A program made the position numbers and the translations under genes. This document shows positions 36,031-45,419 of a stretch of DNA of 64,000 nucleotides, piece after piece. This DNA comes from Pedobacter glucosidilyticus (lineage in GTDB: Bacteria; Bacteroidota; Bacteroidia; Sphingobacteriales; Sphingobacteriaceae). The notes below the pieces were generated by a model. That model did not search any database and was not told where the DNA came from. It was given only the letters and a program-made list of their open reading frames with translations. The DNA is taken from assembly GCF_002483235.1 (NCBI RefSeq), contig NZ_DLHN01000020.1:62001-126000 (forward strand). The letters are read 5' to 3'. Within the stretch, counting starts at the first letter, position 1. The number at the start of each line of letters is the position of its first letter.

Positions 36031-39000
36031 CTAAGAGTTGGTTTCGGCAAACTCTTTTGGAGTTTTACCAAACTCTTCTTTAAAGCATCTTCTAAAATAA
36101 TTTAAATCTAAAAAGCCTACCATATAAGCAACTTCGCTTATATGGTGCTTTTTTGTAGCAAGAAGTTGTGCAGCTCTTTTTAATCTTACACCTCGTATAA
36201 ACTCTACTGGAGTTTGATTGGTAAGTGCTTTAATTTTTCTATATAAAGTTACTCTACTCATAAAAACCTCTTTACATAAATCTTCTACACTAAGTTTTGG
36301 ATCTGAAATGTGGGTCTCTATGAATTTCATGATTTTTTCTAACAGAACTTCATCAGTAGATGAAACGGCAATATTTAAAGGTTGTAAGGTAACTTCTTTT
36401 TTATAGCGATCTCTTAGTTTCTGGCGTATTTCAAGTAAATTCCATACCCTGGTCTCTAATATTTTAATGCTGAATGGCTTGGTTAAATAATCATCAGCTC
36501 CAGTTTCTAATCCTTCAATTTTATAAATGATAGGAGTGCGGGCTGTTAATAAGATGATAGGGATATGGCTCGTCCTATGATCTTTTTTTAAAGTGCTACA
36601 TAAAGTAGTACCGCTAGTTTCTGGCATCATGACATCACTAATAATGATATCTGGTAATAGTTCTAAAGCTTTATTAATTCCTTCTTTACCATTTCTTGCT
36701 GTATGTATATGAAATTTTTCTTCAAAATGATTAACCAGAAAGGATAAAACATCTTTATTATCTTCCACAATTAGCAAAATGGGCTTTTCACCTTTATAAT
36801 CTTCAAGGATATGGTTATACTTTTCTTGGTTAATTTCAATAGAATCAGTGCTAGCTTCTAATTGATAATAAAGCTGAATATCCTCACTATTTTTATAGTT
36901 ACTAATAATTTCTTCGGGTTTAAAATGTTGGTTACCTAATGGCAATGTAATGGTAAAAGTGGTAAAACCGTTTTCATTTTCATGCGCCTCTTTACTTGCT
37001 ACGCTAATTGTTCCTTTATGTAACTCAACTAAAATTTTTGTAAAACTAAGACCAATTCCATGTCCAGGTTTGTGTTCGCCATTACCATTAAAGTTGATAA
37101 ATTGATCAAATATATGCTTGATATTTGTTTCTGCTATACCAATACCATTATCTACTACTTCAATTAAAACCTGTTGGTTCTCTTTTGTTTTAACTCTAAT
37201 TATAACTTCTCCACCCTTTTTATTGAATTTAAGGGCATTTGAAATGAGATTATAAAATATCTTCTCAAACTTATCCCTGTCAAACCATAATTTAATACTG
37301 CTCTCATCAGATTCGATTTTAAGATTGATGCCTAAATGTTTAGCATAGCTTTGAAAAGAGTAGGTAATCTCTTTCAAAAATCTGATAATATTGCCTTCTG
37401 CTACTTGTAGCTTCATGTTTCCACTCTCAAATTTCCTAAAGTCTAAAAGCTGGTTAATCAGTCTCATCAGCCTTTCCCCATTTCTTTTCATCATCATTAA
37501 CTGATTATTTATCTTATTGTTAGCTGTATTAGCTTCAATAAGTTTCTCTAAAGGAGCTAGAATTAGTGTGATAGGTGTTTTTATCTCATGAGATATATTG
37601 GTGAAGAAATTCAACTTTTGTTGGTATAGTTCTTGGTCTTTTTCTCTAATTAAATGTTCATAGTATAAATCATTTTTAAGCTTTGCCGTTTTAAGAGAAT
37701 AGAAATAATACAAATAAAGTAGTGTAGCAATGATGCTTGCGTATAACAGGTAAGCCCACCAGCTTTTCCACCAAGGTGGTAGAACTATAATTTTAAGTAC
37801 CTTGGCCTGTTCGTTCCATAAACCATCATTGTTGGCTGCTTTAATATTTAAATAGTATGTTCCAGCATCTAAATTAGTGTATGTGGCAACCCTTTGATTA
37901 TTAACTATATGCCAATCTTCATTACCCAAACCATCTAGTTTATATTGATATTGGTTTTTGGTAGGATTGATATAATTTAATGCTGAAAATTTTACACTAA
38001 AAAAAGCTTGATTGTTGCTTAAGACAATTTTATCCACCTCATTTATGGCAGCGGTTAAAGGTGAGTTTTCTTCTTCAACATAAATCTTTTTATTTCTAAT
38101 TTGAAACTCAGTAAGTACTACGGGTGCTTTAAATTTATTAATGGTTATTTGTTCAGGATCAAAGTAACTAATCCCATTAATACCTCCAAAAAATAGCTTT
38201 CCTTCTTGGTTAATTGTACTAGAACCTGTTATAAATTGATTACTTTGTAATCCATCTTCAAAATAATAGTTTATGATTTTATAATCTTTTTCATTAAAAG
38301 GAGCTTTGAATTTATGGAAGCTAAGTTTTGAAAGCCCTTTGTTAGAGCTTAACCATAAATTACCATTTTTATCCTCTTTAATATCCTGAATAACATCATT
38401 TGCCAAGCCATGTTGAGTAGTTAAGGCATAAAATTTCTTTAGTCTAGCATCAAAAAAGTTTAAACCTCCTCCTCTTGTTCCTATCCAAATTCTATCTTTA
38501 GAATCAATAAAAATAGATTGAACGCTGCTGTTACTTAAGCTATATTCATTTTCTGGAAGGTGTCTGTAATTATAAAATCTAGTGCCATTAAAAAAGCTCA
38601 ACCCTCCTGGAGTAGCAATCCATAGATTTTCTTTTTTATCCTTATAGATTTTGGTAATATGGTTACTAACTAATCCCTCTTGCTTTTCATTATACTTAAA
38701 TTGCTTTATTTCTCCATTATCTTGCAGCAGCAGTATACCAGAACCATTTGTACCCACCCATATACCTTTATTTGTTTTTTCTAAAGTATAAACACCATTA
38801 TTTTCAGGGATTTTGTATTCCTTAAAGGTTTCTTTAGCCGTATCCATACGCCATAAGCTACTTAAAGTGCCAATCCATAATTGATGATTATCACTCATGA
38901 TAGCTTTTACAGTATTAGAAGTATTAGGATTATAATTGGTAAATAGAAAAGTTTTAAATGATGATAAATTATTACTTATCAAATTTAGCCCTCTACTTTC

Positions 39001-40149
39001 TGTTCCTACCCATAGTTTTCCATCTTTATCATAACAAATAGCATTTACTACTTTTGAGCTTAAGCCCTGTTTGTTACCAAAATTCTCAGTAATTAAAGAG
39101 AAAAAATTATTGTTTTCAGAAACCATATTAAGACCACCAGAATAGGTTCCTATCCAATAATTATTGGCTTTATCTTTAGTAATACATCTAATGATATTGT
39201 GAGAAATAGAAGTTAAATCATATTTATCATTTACATAATTGGTGAATTTATTTTGTTTAATATGATACACTACTAATCCTTCTCGGGTACCAAGCCAAAC
39301 CTCGTCTTTATTTTTAATGAAGATTTCTCTAACTGCATTAATAGGTAAACCGTTTTTTGTGGCTAATTGAGATAAATTTCTTAATGAATTTCTTTTTTTA
39401 TTATAAACAAATACACCATAAAACTCGGTACCAATCCATACATTACCATGATCATCTTTTTGAATAGTTCTGATAAAAGATTTTTGTAGTATTTTATGGT
39501 CTCTTAAAATAGGTGAGGGGTGTTGTAAGGTATTAGTTTTAGGATTGAAAACTTTAAGTCCTTTGCCTTTACTAAGCCATAATAAACTTTTTTCATCTAA
39601 ATAAATATGATGTATTCTATTCTGATCTTTTTCTTTTGTAGGGGGAAGTTTATAAACCGTTACTTTTTTGGTTTTTTTATCGTATCTCTTAAAATCGCCT
39701 AAACTTCCTATCCATATATCTCCATTTTTAGCTTCTTCAAATGAAGTAATATATTCGCCAGAGCCATCAATGATAGCTGATTTATTCACAACTTTTTTGA
39801 AAATTTCTTTCTTTCTGTCAAATACATTGAGTCCTTTGGCTGTACCAATCCAAATATTACCCTCTTTATCTTCATGTAAGGCATTAATCTGGTTATTGCT
39901 TATTGATTTCTTGTTTTTGTTATCATGTCTATATATCGTAAACTCATAACCATCAAACTTATTTAAGCCATCTTCTGTACCTATCCAGATAAATCCATAA
40001 TGATCTACCAAAATGCATAATACAGTATTTTGAGAGAGACCTTCATTGATAGTATAATGCTTAAATGAAATTTTTTTGGTTTGCGCATGGTTTTCCCCAT
40101 GTAGACTAAGAAATATTAGGGCTAAAATACCGAGTAATTTTATTTTCAA
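36031..40149 (-). CDS. Hybrid two-component system regulator (HTCS)
   Basis: This 1372-residue one-protein signalling system spans the inner membrane. After a signal sequence come two seven-bladed propellers of Reg_prop repeats (about 25-670, repeated IWIGT motifs), a Y_Y_Y domain (about 730-790), a membrane segment (about 798-818) and a histidine kinase domain with phospho-acceptor H854 in NISHEIKTPITL. The ATP-binding domain (N-box near 972, VDNGIGIA near 1000) follows, then a receiver domain with phospho-acceptor D1172 in IIISDVMMP, and an AraC-type DNA-binding domain (about 1268-1370). Proteins of this kind bind an oligosaccharide in the periplasm and activate glycan-utilisation genes. 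It is divergent from the GH29 cluster, and the shared CATG-type site is a candidate target. Confidence 0.96.
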   Translation of the reverse strand: MKIKLLGILALIFLSLHGENHAQTKKISFKHYTINEGLSQNTVLCILVDHYGFIWIGTEDGLNKFDGYEFTIYRHDNKNKKSISNNQINALHEDKEGNIWIGTAKGLNVFDRKKEIFKKVVNKSAIIDGSGEYITSFEEAKNGDIWIGSLGDFKRYDKKTKKVTVYKLPPTKEKDQNRIHHIYLDEKSLLWLSKGKGLKVFNPKTNTLQHPSPILRDHKILQKSFIRTIQKDDHGNVWIGTEFYGVFVYNKKRNSLRNLSQLATKNGLPINAVREIFIKNKDEVWLGTREGLVVYHIKQNKFTNYVNDKYDLTSISHNIIRCITKDKANNYWIGTYSGGLNMVSENNNFFSLITENFGNKQGLSSKVVNAICYDKDGKLWVGTESRGLNLISNNLSSFKTFLFTNYNPNTSNTVKAIMSDNHQLWIGTLSSLWRMDTAKETFKEYKIPENNGVYTLEKTNKGIWVGTNGSGILLLQDNGEIKQFKYNEKQEGLVSNHITKIYKDKKENLWIATPGGLSFFNGTRFYNYRHLPENEYSLSNSSVQSIFIDSKDRIWIGTRGGGLNFFDARLKKFYALTTQHGLANDVIQDIKEDKNGNLWLSSNKGLSKLSFHKFKAPFNEKDYKIINYYFEDGLQSNQFITGSSTINQEGKLFFGGINGISYFDPEQITINKFKAPVVLTEFQIRNKKIYVEEENSPLTAAINEVDKIVLSNNQAFFSVKFSALNYINPTKNQYQYKLDGLGNEDWHIVNNQRVATYTNLDAGTYYLNIKAANNDGLWNEQAKVLKIIVLPPWWKSWWAYLLYASIIATLLYLYYFYSLKTAKLKNDLYYEHLIREKDQELYQQKLNFFTNISHEIKTPITLILAPLEKLIEANTANNKINNQLMMMKRNGERLMRLINQLLDFRKFESGNMKLQVAEGNIIRFLKEITYSFQSYAKHLGINLKIESDESSIKLWFDRDKFEKIFYNLISNALKFNKKGGEVIIRVKTKENQQVLIEVVDNGIGIAETNIKHIFDQFINFNGNGEHKPGHGIGLSFTKILVELHKGTISVASKEAHENENGFTTFTITLPLGNQHFKPEEIISNYKNSEDIQLYYQLEASTDSIEINQEKYNHILEDYKGEKPILLIVEDNKDVLSFLVNHFEEKFHIHTARNGKEGINKALELLPDIIISDVMMPETSGTTLCSTLKKDHRTSHIPIILLTARTPIIYKIEGLETGADDYLTKPFSIKILETRVWNLLEIRQKLRDRYKKEVTLQPLNIAVSSTDEVLLEKIMKFIETHISDPKLSVEDLCKEVFMSRVTLYRKIKALTNQTPVEFIRGVRLKRAAQLLATKKHHISEVAYMVGFLDLNYFRRCFKEEFGKTPKEFAETNS

Positions 40150-40488
40150 GAATCTAATATTATTGGTTTAAATAATTTAAACATTAAAATAGCCATCTAC
40201 AACATCTTCAAAATGATAAGGCTAAATTTTAGTTTATTTGGCTTTTTTAAGACTTTCAAGTTAATTATTTATTTTAAGAATATCCCTTACAAATATTTCA
40301 AATAAAGTGGTCAATTGTTAAGTAAGGTATTAAATATTGGCTATTTAAGATGTCAATTGTACTTAACTTATTTTTTTATCAGTATACTAAAGTAATATTA
40401 AGCATGTTTTTTTGAAGTATTACACATGTCTATTCTATCATTAATATGAAGACTTTAGCACAAAAACCTTTAATAACCTATATTAATT
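40150..40488. promoter_or_regulatory. Divergent regulatory region between HTCS and GH29 cluster
   Basis: No gene in 339 bases. It contains two direct copies of GTCAATTGT (40310-40318 and 40352-40360), an inverted GTTAAGTA/TACTTAAC pair next to them, and the operator-like site at 40397-40428. It carries promoters for both divergent genes. Confidence 0.65.
40397..40428 (+). promoter_or_regulatory. Candidate regulator-binding site, copy 2
   Basis: It reads ATTAAGCATG, then a T-run, then TTTGAA, with a second CATG 22 bases after the first. The first 20 bases match 18 of 20 with the site upstream of susC2. It ends about 60 bases before the first GH29 start codon, a suitable place for an activator. 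Confidence 0.6.
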
Positions 40489-42141
40489 ATGTTTAAGAAT
40501 AATAAGCCAGGTAAATGGTTTCTTGTGGCTACTTTTATCTTGGTAGGAACAACTAAAACCATCTTTTCTCAATCCTTAGAACTCACTCAAGGGCCCTTTA
40601 AGCCAACTTGGGAGTCTTTAAAAAATTATAAAACGCCAGATTGGTTTAGGGATGCCAAGTTTGGAATATGGGCGCATTGGGGGCCACAATGCCAGCCAGA
40701 AGCAGGTGATTGGTATGCTAGGAATATGTATATACAAGGACACAAGCAATACAATACACACATCGAAAAATATGGACATCCCTCAAAATTTGGGTTTAAA
40801 GATGTCATCAATTTATGGAAAGCTCAAAATTTTAATCCAGAAGAGCTGGTGGCACTTTATAAATCTGCCGGAGCCAAATACTTTGTAGGTATGGCTGTAC
40901 ACCATGATAATTTTGACTTATGGAATTCTAAGTACCAACCATGGAACTCGGTAAATATGGGGCCTAAACAGGATATTGTTGGAAAATGGGCTCTTGCTGC
41001 AAAAAAGAATGATCTCCATTTTGGTGTTTCTATACATGCAAGAAGTGCCTGGTCTTGGTATGAAGTTGCACAATCAAGTGATAAAACAGGCCCTATGGCA
41101 GGTATTCCGTATGATGGTAAGCTTACGGCGGCAGACGGAAAGGGTTTATGGTGGGAGGGCTACGATCCACAAGACTTGTATGAACAAAATCATAAACCTA
41201 GCCCGGTTTCTGAAAATAGAAAACTTCAAGGGCAAAATCCAGGTGAGAAAGCTACACCAGCTTACAACCAAAAATTTTATAATAGAGTTTTGGATGTAGT
41301 TAACAAATACCAGCCAGATTTAGTATACTTTGATGACTACAAACTTCCTTTAGGCATGAAAGATGGAAGAGACGCCTATGGTTTAAATCTGGTTGCAAAC
41401 ATTTATAATCAGAGTATCCTGCGAAACAAGGGAAATAATCAAGCTATTGTAAATACAAAGGCCCTTACAGATACAGAACAGTTAGCGCTCACTAATGATT
41501 TGGAAGTAGGTACCGAGCGAACAATTAACCCCATCCCATGGCAATCAGACGCTTGTATTGGTAGTTGGCACTACAATAGCAATCTAAAGCAGTATAAATC
41601 TTCTAAGGCTGTTATTGAAGCCTTGGTAGATGTAGTTAGCAAAAATGGAAACCTGCTGTTAAGTATACCTATTAGGGCAGATGGTACAATTGATGATGCA
41701 GAAAAAAAGGTTCTTAATGAAATTGGTAAGTGGTTAGCTATAAATGGCGAAGCTATTTATGGAACCCGTCCTTGGACAATATTCGGAGAAGGTCCTTCAA
41801 CAACCTCTTCTACAGAAAGTAACTCTAAAGGAGATCAGCCTTTATTCAGAAAAAATAGTAATCCTTACCTACCTAGTGATTTTAGATTTACAACAAAAAA
41901 TAATAGTTTATATGCAATAGGGTTAGCATGGCCTGAAACTAATAAAATTTGTATTGAGTCTTTAAAGTTAAGTAATAACAAAAAGAATCAAAAAATAACA
42001 CAAGTTAGCCTGTTAGGTGCTCAAGATAAATTAACCTTCCAACAAACTTCAAAAGGTCTTGAAGTTACATTGCCTAACAATAAATTAATGTCAACGGCTT
42101 ACACGCTTAAGATAGATGGATTAAGTACCTCCAAAAATTAA
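40489..42141 (+). CDS. GH29 alpha-L-fucosidase-family enzyme, tandem copy 1
   Basis: This 550-residue exported enzyme (signal ending TIFSQ) has a GH29 barrel with FRDAKFGIWAHWGPQC near residue 53, the histidine pair in AVHHDNFDLW and the probable nucleophile D282 in DLVYFDD. A C-terminal beta domain starts near residue 455. GH29 enzymes remove alpha-L-fucose, and some members act on alpha-L-galactose. It is the first of three adjacent GH29 genes, sharing with the second long stretches such as FGIWAHWGPQC and WWEGYDPQDLY. No sorting domain, so periplasmic action is likely. Confidence 0.92.
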   Translation: MFKNNKPGKWFLVATFILVGTTKTIFSQSLELTQGPFKPTWESLKNYKTPDWFRDAKFGIWAHWGPQCQPEAGDWYARNMYIQGHKQYNTHIEKYGHPSKFGFKDVINLWKAQNFNPEELVALYKSAGAKYFVGMAVHHDNFDLWNSKYQPWNSVNMGPKQDIVGKWALAAKKNDLHFGVSIHARSAWSWYEVAQSSDKTGPMAGIPYDGKLTAADGKGLWWEGYDPQDLYEQNHKPSPVSENRKLQGQNPGEKATPAYNQKFYNRVLDVVNKYQPDLVYFDDYKLPLGMKDGRDAYGLNLVANIYNQSILRNKGNNQAIVNTKALTDTEQLALTNDLEVGTERTINPIPWQSDACIGSWHYNSNLKQYKSSKAVIEALVDVVSKNGNLLLSIPIRADGTIDDAEKKVLNEIGKWLAINGEAIYGTRPWTIFGEGPSTTSSTESNSKGDQPLFRKNSNPYLPSDFRFTTKNNSLYAIGLAWPETNKICIESLKLSNNKKNQKITQVSLLGAQDKLTFQQTSKGLEVTLPNNKLMSTAYTLKIDGLSTSKN

Positions 42142-42152
42142 ATATAAATGAT

Positions 42153-43763
42153 ATGAAGAATAAATCTTATTTAACTAAACTGTTTTTATTGATGCTGATG
42201 AGTATTGTCTCAGATATTCAATCTCAGGAATTAGAAATAAATCAAGGACCTTTTAAACCAAGTTGGGAATCTCTAAAAAGTTACCAAACACCAGAATGGT
42301 TTAGAGATGCAAAATTTGGTATATGGGCACATTGGGGCCCACAATGTGAGCCTGAGGCGGGCGATTGGTACGGTAGAAATTTATATATAGAAGGGCATCA
42401 ACAAAATAAAATTCATAATGAAAAATATGGGCATCCATCTGAATTTGGTTTTAAAGATGTTATCAACCAATGGAAAGCAAATAAATTTAACCCGCAAGAG
42501 CTCTTAACTCTTTATAAAAATGCTGGGGCTAAGTATTTTGTAGCAATGGCAAATCATCATGATAATTTCGATTTGTGGAATTCAAAATATCAACCTTGGA
42601 ATGTTTTAAATATGGGCCCCAAAAGAAATATCATACAAGATTGGGATAATGCTACAAAAAAAGTGGGTTTACGTTTTGGTGTATCTATACATGCAAGTAG
42701 CGCATGGTCTTGGTATGAAGTAGCGCAATTAAGTGATAAATCAGGCCCTAAAGCAGGGATCACTTACGATGGTAATTTAACAAAAGCGGATGGTAAAGGA
42801 AAATGGTGGGAAGGCTACGATCCTCAGGATTTATATGCACAATATCGTCATAAAATAAGTCCTGATGTTTTAAACAGACGCTTGGCTTGGTCAAATCCAG
42901 GTGATGCTCCGTCTAAAGAATATTTATTGAAGTTTTACAACAGGGTTAGAGATGTTGTTCAGCAACATCAGCCAGATTTGGTATATTTTGATGATTCTCA
43001 TTTACCATTAAATCATGAGAGTCCGACTTATGGTTTACATTTAGCGGCAGATATTTATAATGGAAATATCAAAAGAAATGGTAAAAATGAAGCTGTTATC
43101 AATACAAAATCATTAACAGAAGAAGAAAAGAAATGCTTAATAAATGATTTAGAGGTAGGTACAGAAAGAAATATTACTGCTGTACCATGGCAGTCTGATG
43201 CTTGCATAGGAAGTTGGCATTATAAAAAAGATGTTAAATATAAAGATGCTAAAAGTGTAATTCATGCTTTAGCAGACGTAGTAAGTAAAAATGGAAATCT
43301 ATTATTAAGTGTACCCATCAGAGCCGATGGCACCATAGATGAAGACGAAAAAGAAATTCTAAAAGGTATTGGAGAGTGGTTAGCTATAAATGGTGAAGCG
43401 ATATACAACACCAGACCATGGACAGTTTACGGAGAAGGACCGTCGATAGCAGATAAGACCCCCAACAATTCTAAAGGAAATATGCCTTTATACCGTAAAG
43501 CACCTTATACACCTGCTGATTTTAGATTCACTAGAAACAAAAATGTACTTTATGCTATAGGAATGGCATGGCCAGAAGATCACAAAATTATTATTTCATC
43601 GATTTCTGATAAACTAATAAAAGATAAATTTAAAGTATCGTTATTGGGGTCTCAGGAGAATTTGAAATACAAATTAACAGCGGCAGGATTAGAGATATCA
43701 TTACCGGTTCAAAAACCTAATGTTATTGCTTATGCTATTAAAATTGATGGGTTACTTAACTAA
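42153..43763 (+). CDS. GH29 alpha-L-fucosidase-family enzyme, tandem copy 2
   Basis: This 536-residue exported enzyme (signal ending DIQSQ) closely resembles the copy before it: EWFRDAKFGIWAHWGPQC, ANHHDNFDLW, WWEGYDPQDLY and nucleophile motif DLVYFDDSHLP. It follows after 11 bases. The most visible differences are in the region between the barrel and the C-terminal domain and in the loop after the nucleophile, which may change which linkage or sugar is accepted. Confidence 0.92.
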   Translation: MKNKSYLTKLFLLMLMSIVSDIQSQELEINQGPFKPSWESLKSYQTPEWFRDAKFGIWAHWGPQCEPEAGDWYGRNLYIEGHQQNKIHNEKYGHPSEFGFKDVINQWKANKFNPQELLTLYKNAGAKYFVAMANHHDNFDLWNSKYQPWNVLNMGPKRNIIQDWDNATKKVGLRFGVSIHASSAWSWYEVAQLSDKSGPKAGITYDGNLTKADGKGKWWEGYDPQDLYAQYRHKISPDVLNRRLAWSNPGDAPSKEYLLKFYNRVRDVVQQHQPDLVYFDDSHLPLNHESPTYGLHLAADIYNGNIKRNGKNEAVINTKSLTEEEKKCLINDLEVGTERNITAVPWQSDACIGSWHYKKDVKYKDAKSVIHALADVVSKNGNLLLSVPIRADGTIDEDEKEILKGIGEWLAINGEAIYNTRPWTVYGEGPSIADKTPNNSKGNMPLYRKAPYTPADFRFTRNKNVLYAIGMAWPEDHKIIISSISDKLIKDKFKVSLLGSQENLKYKLTAAGLEISLPVQKPNVIAYAIKIDGLLN

Positions 43764-43779
43764 GTCTAACAATTGTCTT

Positions 43780-45342
43780 ATGAAAAAATATATCATTTTA
43801 GGTTTTTTTATTCTTTTTGAGCTTAAGCCTATTTATAGTCAAAATCAAAGTAAAAAATCTAAATCACCAGAACTTCAAGTTTTTGAGCCTAATTGGGAAT
43901 CATTAAAACAATATGATTGTCCACAGTGGTTTAGGGATGCTAAATTTGGGATATGGGCGCATTGGGGGCCACAATCGGTAGCAGAATTTGGCGACTGGTA
44001 TGCCCGTTTTCTTTACAAACCACAAACAGACACTAGTGCTTGGAGAAAAAATGGAGGTATTAAGGCTTATGCTCACCATTTAGCAACTTATGGACATCCA
44101 TCTCAATTTGGCTATAAAGATTTAATTCCCCTATTTAAAGCAGAGAAATTTAACCCAGAAGAGCTGATGAAGCTTTATCATCAGGCAGGAGCTAGGTATT
44201 TCATGTCTATGGGGCAGCATCATGACAATTTTGATATGTGGAATTCTAAATATCAACCTTGGAATGCAGTTAATATGGGGCCAAAAAAAGATATTGTTAA
44301 AGCCTGGCAAATAGCTGCTAAAAATAACCAGATGAAATTTGGAGTTTCTTTTCATGGTCAAACCAGTTGGAGTTGGTTTGAAGCAAGTCGCGGTGCAGAT
44401 ATTGATGGACCTTATAAAGGTGTACCTTATGATGGAAACTTAACTAAAGCTGATGGTAAGGGTAAATGGTGGGAGGGATATGACCCGCAAGATCTATATG
44501 GAGAACCACATGAACCGGATGCTCCAAGAAATGAAAGATTTAAGCAAAATTTCTACAACCGTACTATGGATTTGATTGACAACTATAAACCAGATTTGAT
44601 TTATTTTGATGGCGGAATCCCTTTTGAATGGTTGCAAATCGCATCAAATTTTTATAATAAAAGTATCCAGTGGAATGGTGTTAATCAGGCTGTAATAAAT
44701 GTAAAAGGCGTTGCGCCTGAAAAGCAAAAGGCTGTAGTGTTTGATATTGAAAATGGTCAAAGCGGTAGTTTAAGAAAATATCCATGGCAAACAGATACTT
44801 CTTTTGATGGTTGGTTTATATCAAAAACACCTTACGTTACCACTACAAAGAAGGTTATTCAGCAGCTGGTAGATATTGTTAGTAAAAACGGTAACCTCAT
44901 GTTGAATATCACCCAGCGTTCTGATGGTACGATTACAGATACTGCAGAGAAGTTTTTAAAAGAAATGGCTTCATGGATGGCTATAAACAGTGAGGCTATT
45001 CATGGTACTCGTCCTTGGGAAATTTATGGTGAGGGCCCTGTGAAGATAGAAAAAGGTGAACAAAATAAAGCACAGCGTTTAAATTATACCAAGGAAGATA
45101 TTCGTTTTACTACCAAAGGAAATAATCTATATGCTATAATTATGGAGTGGCCAGGAAAAGAAATAACTATTAAATCTTTACCGAAATCAAAGAAAATATG
45201 GTTTGGTGATATTAAAGAAGTAAAACTCTTAGGCTCATCAGAATCTTTAAAATGGAAACAAGATGAGAGCGGATTAAAAGTTAGTTTACCAGAAAATGCA
45301 GTTGGAAAATATGCCTATACTATAAAGATATCTGGAAATTAA
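43780..45342 (+). CDS. GH29 alpha-L-fucosidase-family enzyme, tandem copy 3
   Basis: This 520-residue exported enzyme starts at the ATG at 43780. An earlier in-frame ATG lies inside the previous gene and would add 20 residues before the signal peptide (IILGFFILFEL). Catalytic landmarks are FRDAKFGIWAHWGPQS, GQHHDNFDMW and nucleophile motif DLIYFDGGIPFEW. It is the most divergent of the three, with VAEFGDWYARFLY in place of the PEAGDWY of the others and a longer insert near residues 75-95. It probably has a different preference. A strong terminator follows. Confidence 0.91.
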   Translation: MKKYIILGFFILFELKPIYSQNQSKKSKSPELQVFEPNWESLKQYDCPQWFRDAKFGIWAHWGPQSVAEFGDWYARFLYKPQTDTSAWRKNGGIKAYAHHLATYGHPSQFGYKDLIPLFKAEKFNPEELMKLYHQAGARYFMSMGQHHDNFDMWNSKYQPWNAVNMGPKKDIVKAWQIAAKNNQMKFGVSFHGQTSWSWFEASRGADIDGPYKGVPYDGNLTKADGKGKWWEGYDPQDLYGEPHEPDAPRNERFKQNFYNRTMDLIDNYKPDLIYFDGGIPFEWLQIASNFYNKSIQWNGVNQAVINVKGVAPEKQKAVVFDIENGQSGSLRKYPWQTDTSFDGWFISKTPYVTTTKKVIQQLVDIVSKNGNLMLNITQRSDGTITDTAEKFLKEMASWMAINSEAIHGTRPWEIYGEGPVKIEKGEQNKAQRLNYTKEDIRFTTKGNNLYAIIMEWPGKEITIKSLPKSKKIWFGDIKEVKLLGSSESLKWKQDESGLKVSLPENAVGKYAYTIKISGN

Positions 45343-45363
45343 ACTTTTAAAATATTTACTATG

Positions 45364-45402
45364 AAAAAAAGGAGCTGTCAATTTTGACAGCTCCTTTTTT
45401 TT
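45364..45402. terminator. Bidirectional terminator between GH29 cluster and GH2 gene
   Basis: A long perfect palindrome (GGAGCTGTCAA paired with TTGACAGCTCC) is flanked by seven A bases on one side and eight T bases on the other, so it works in both directions. It lies 22 bases after the third GH29 gene and 17 bases from the convergent GH2 stop. Confidence 0.92.
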
Positions 45403-45419
45403 GTTCAATTAATGAATAG

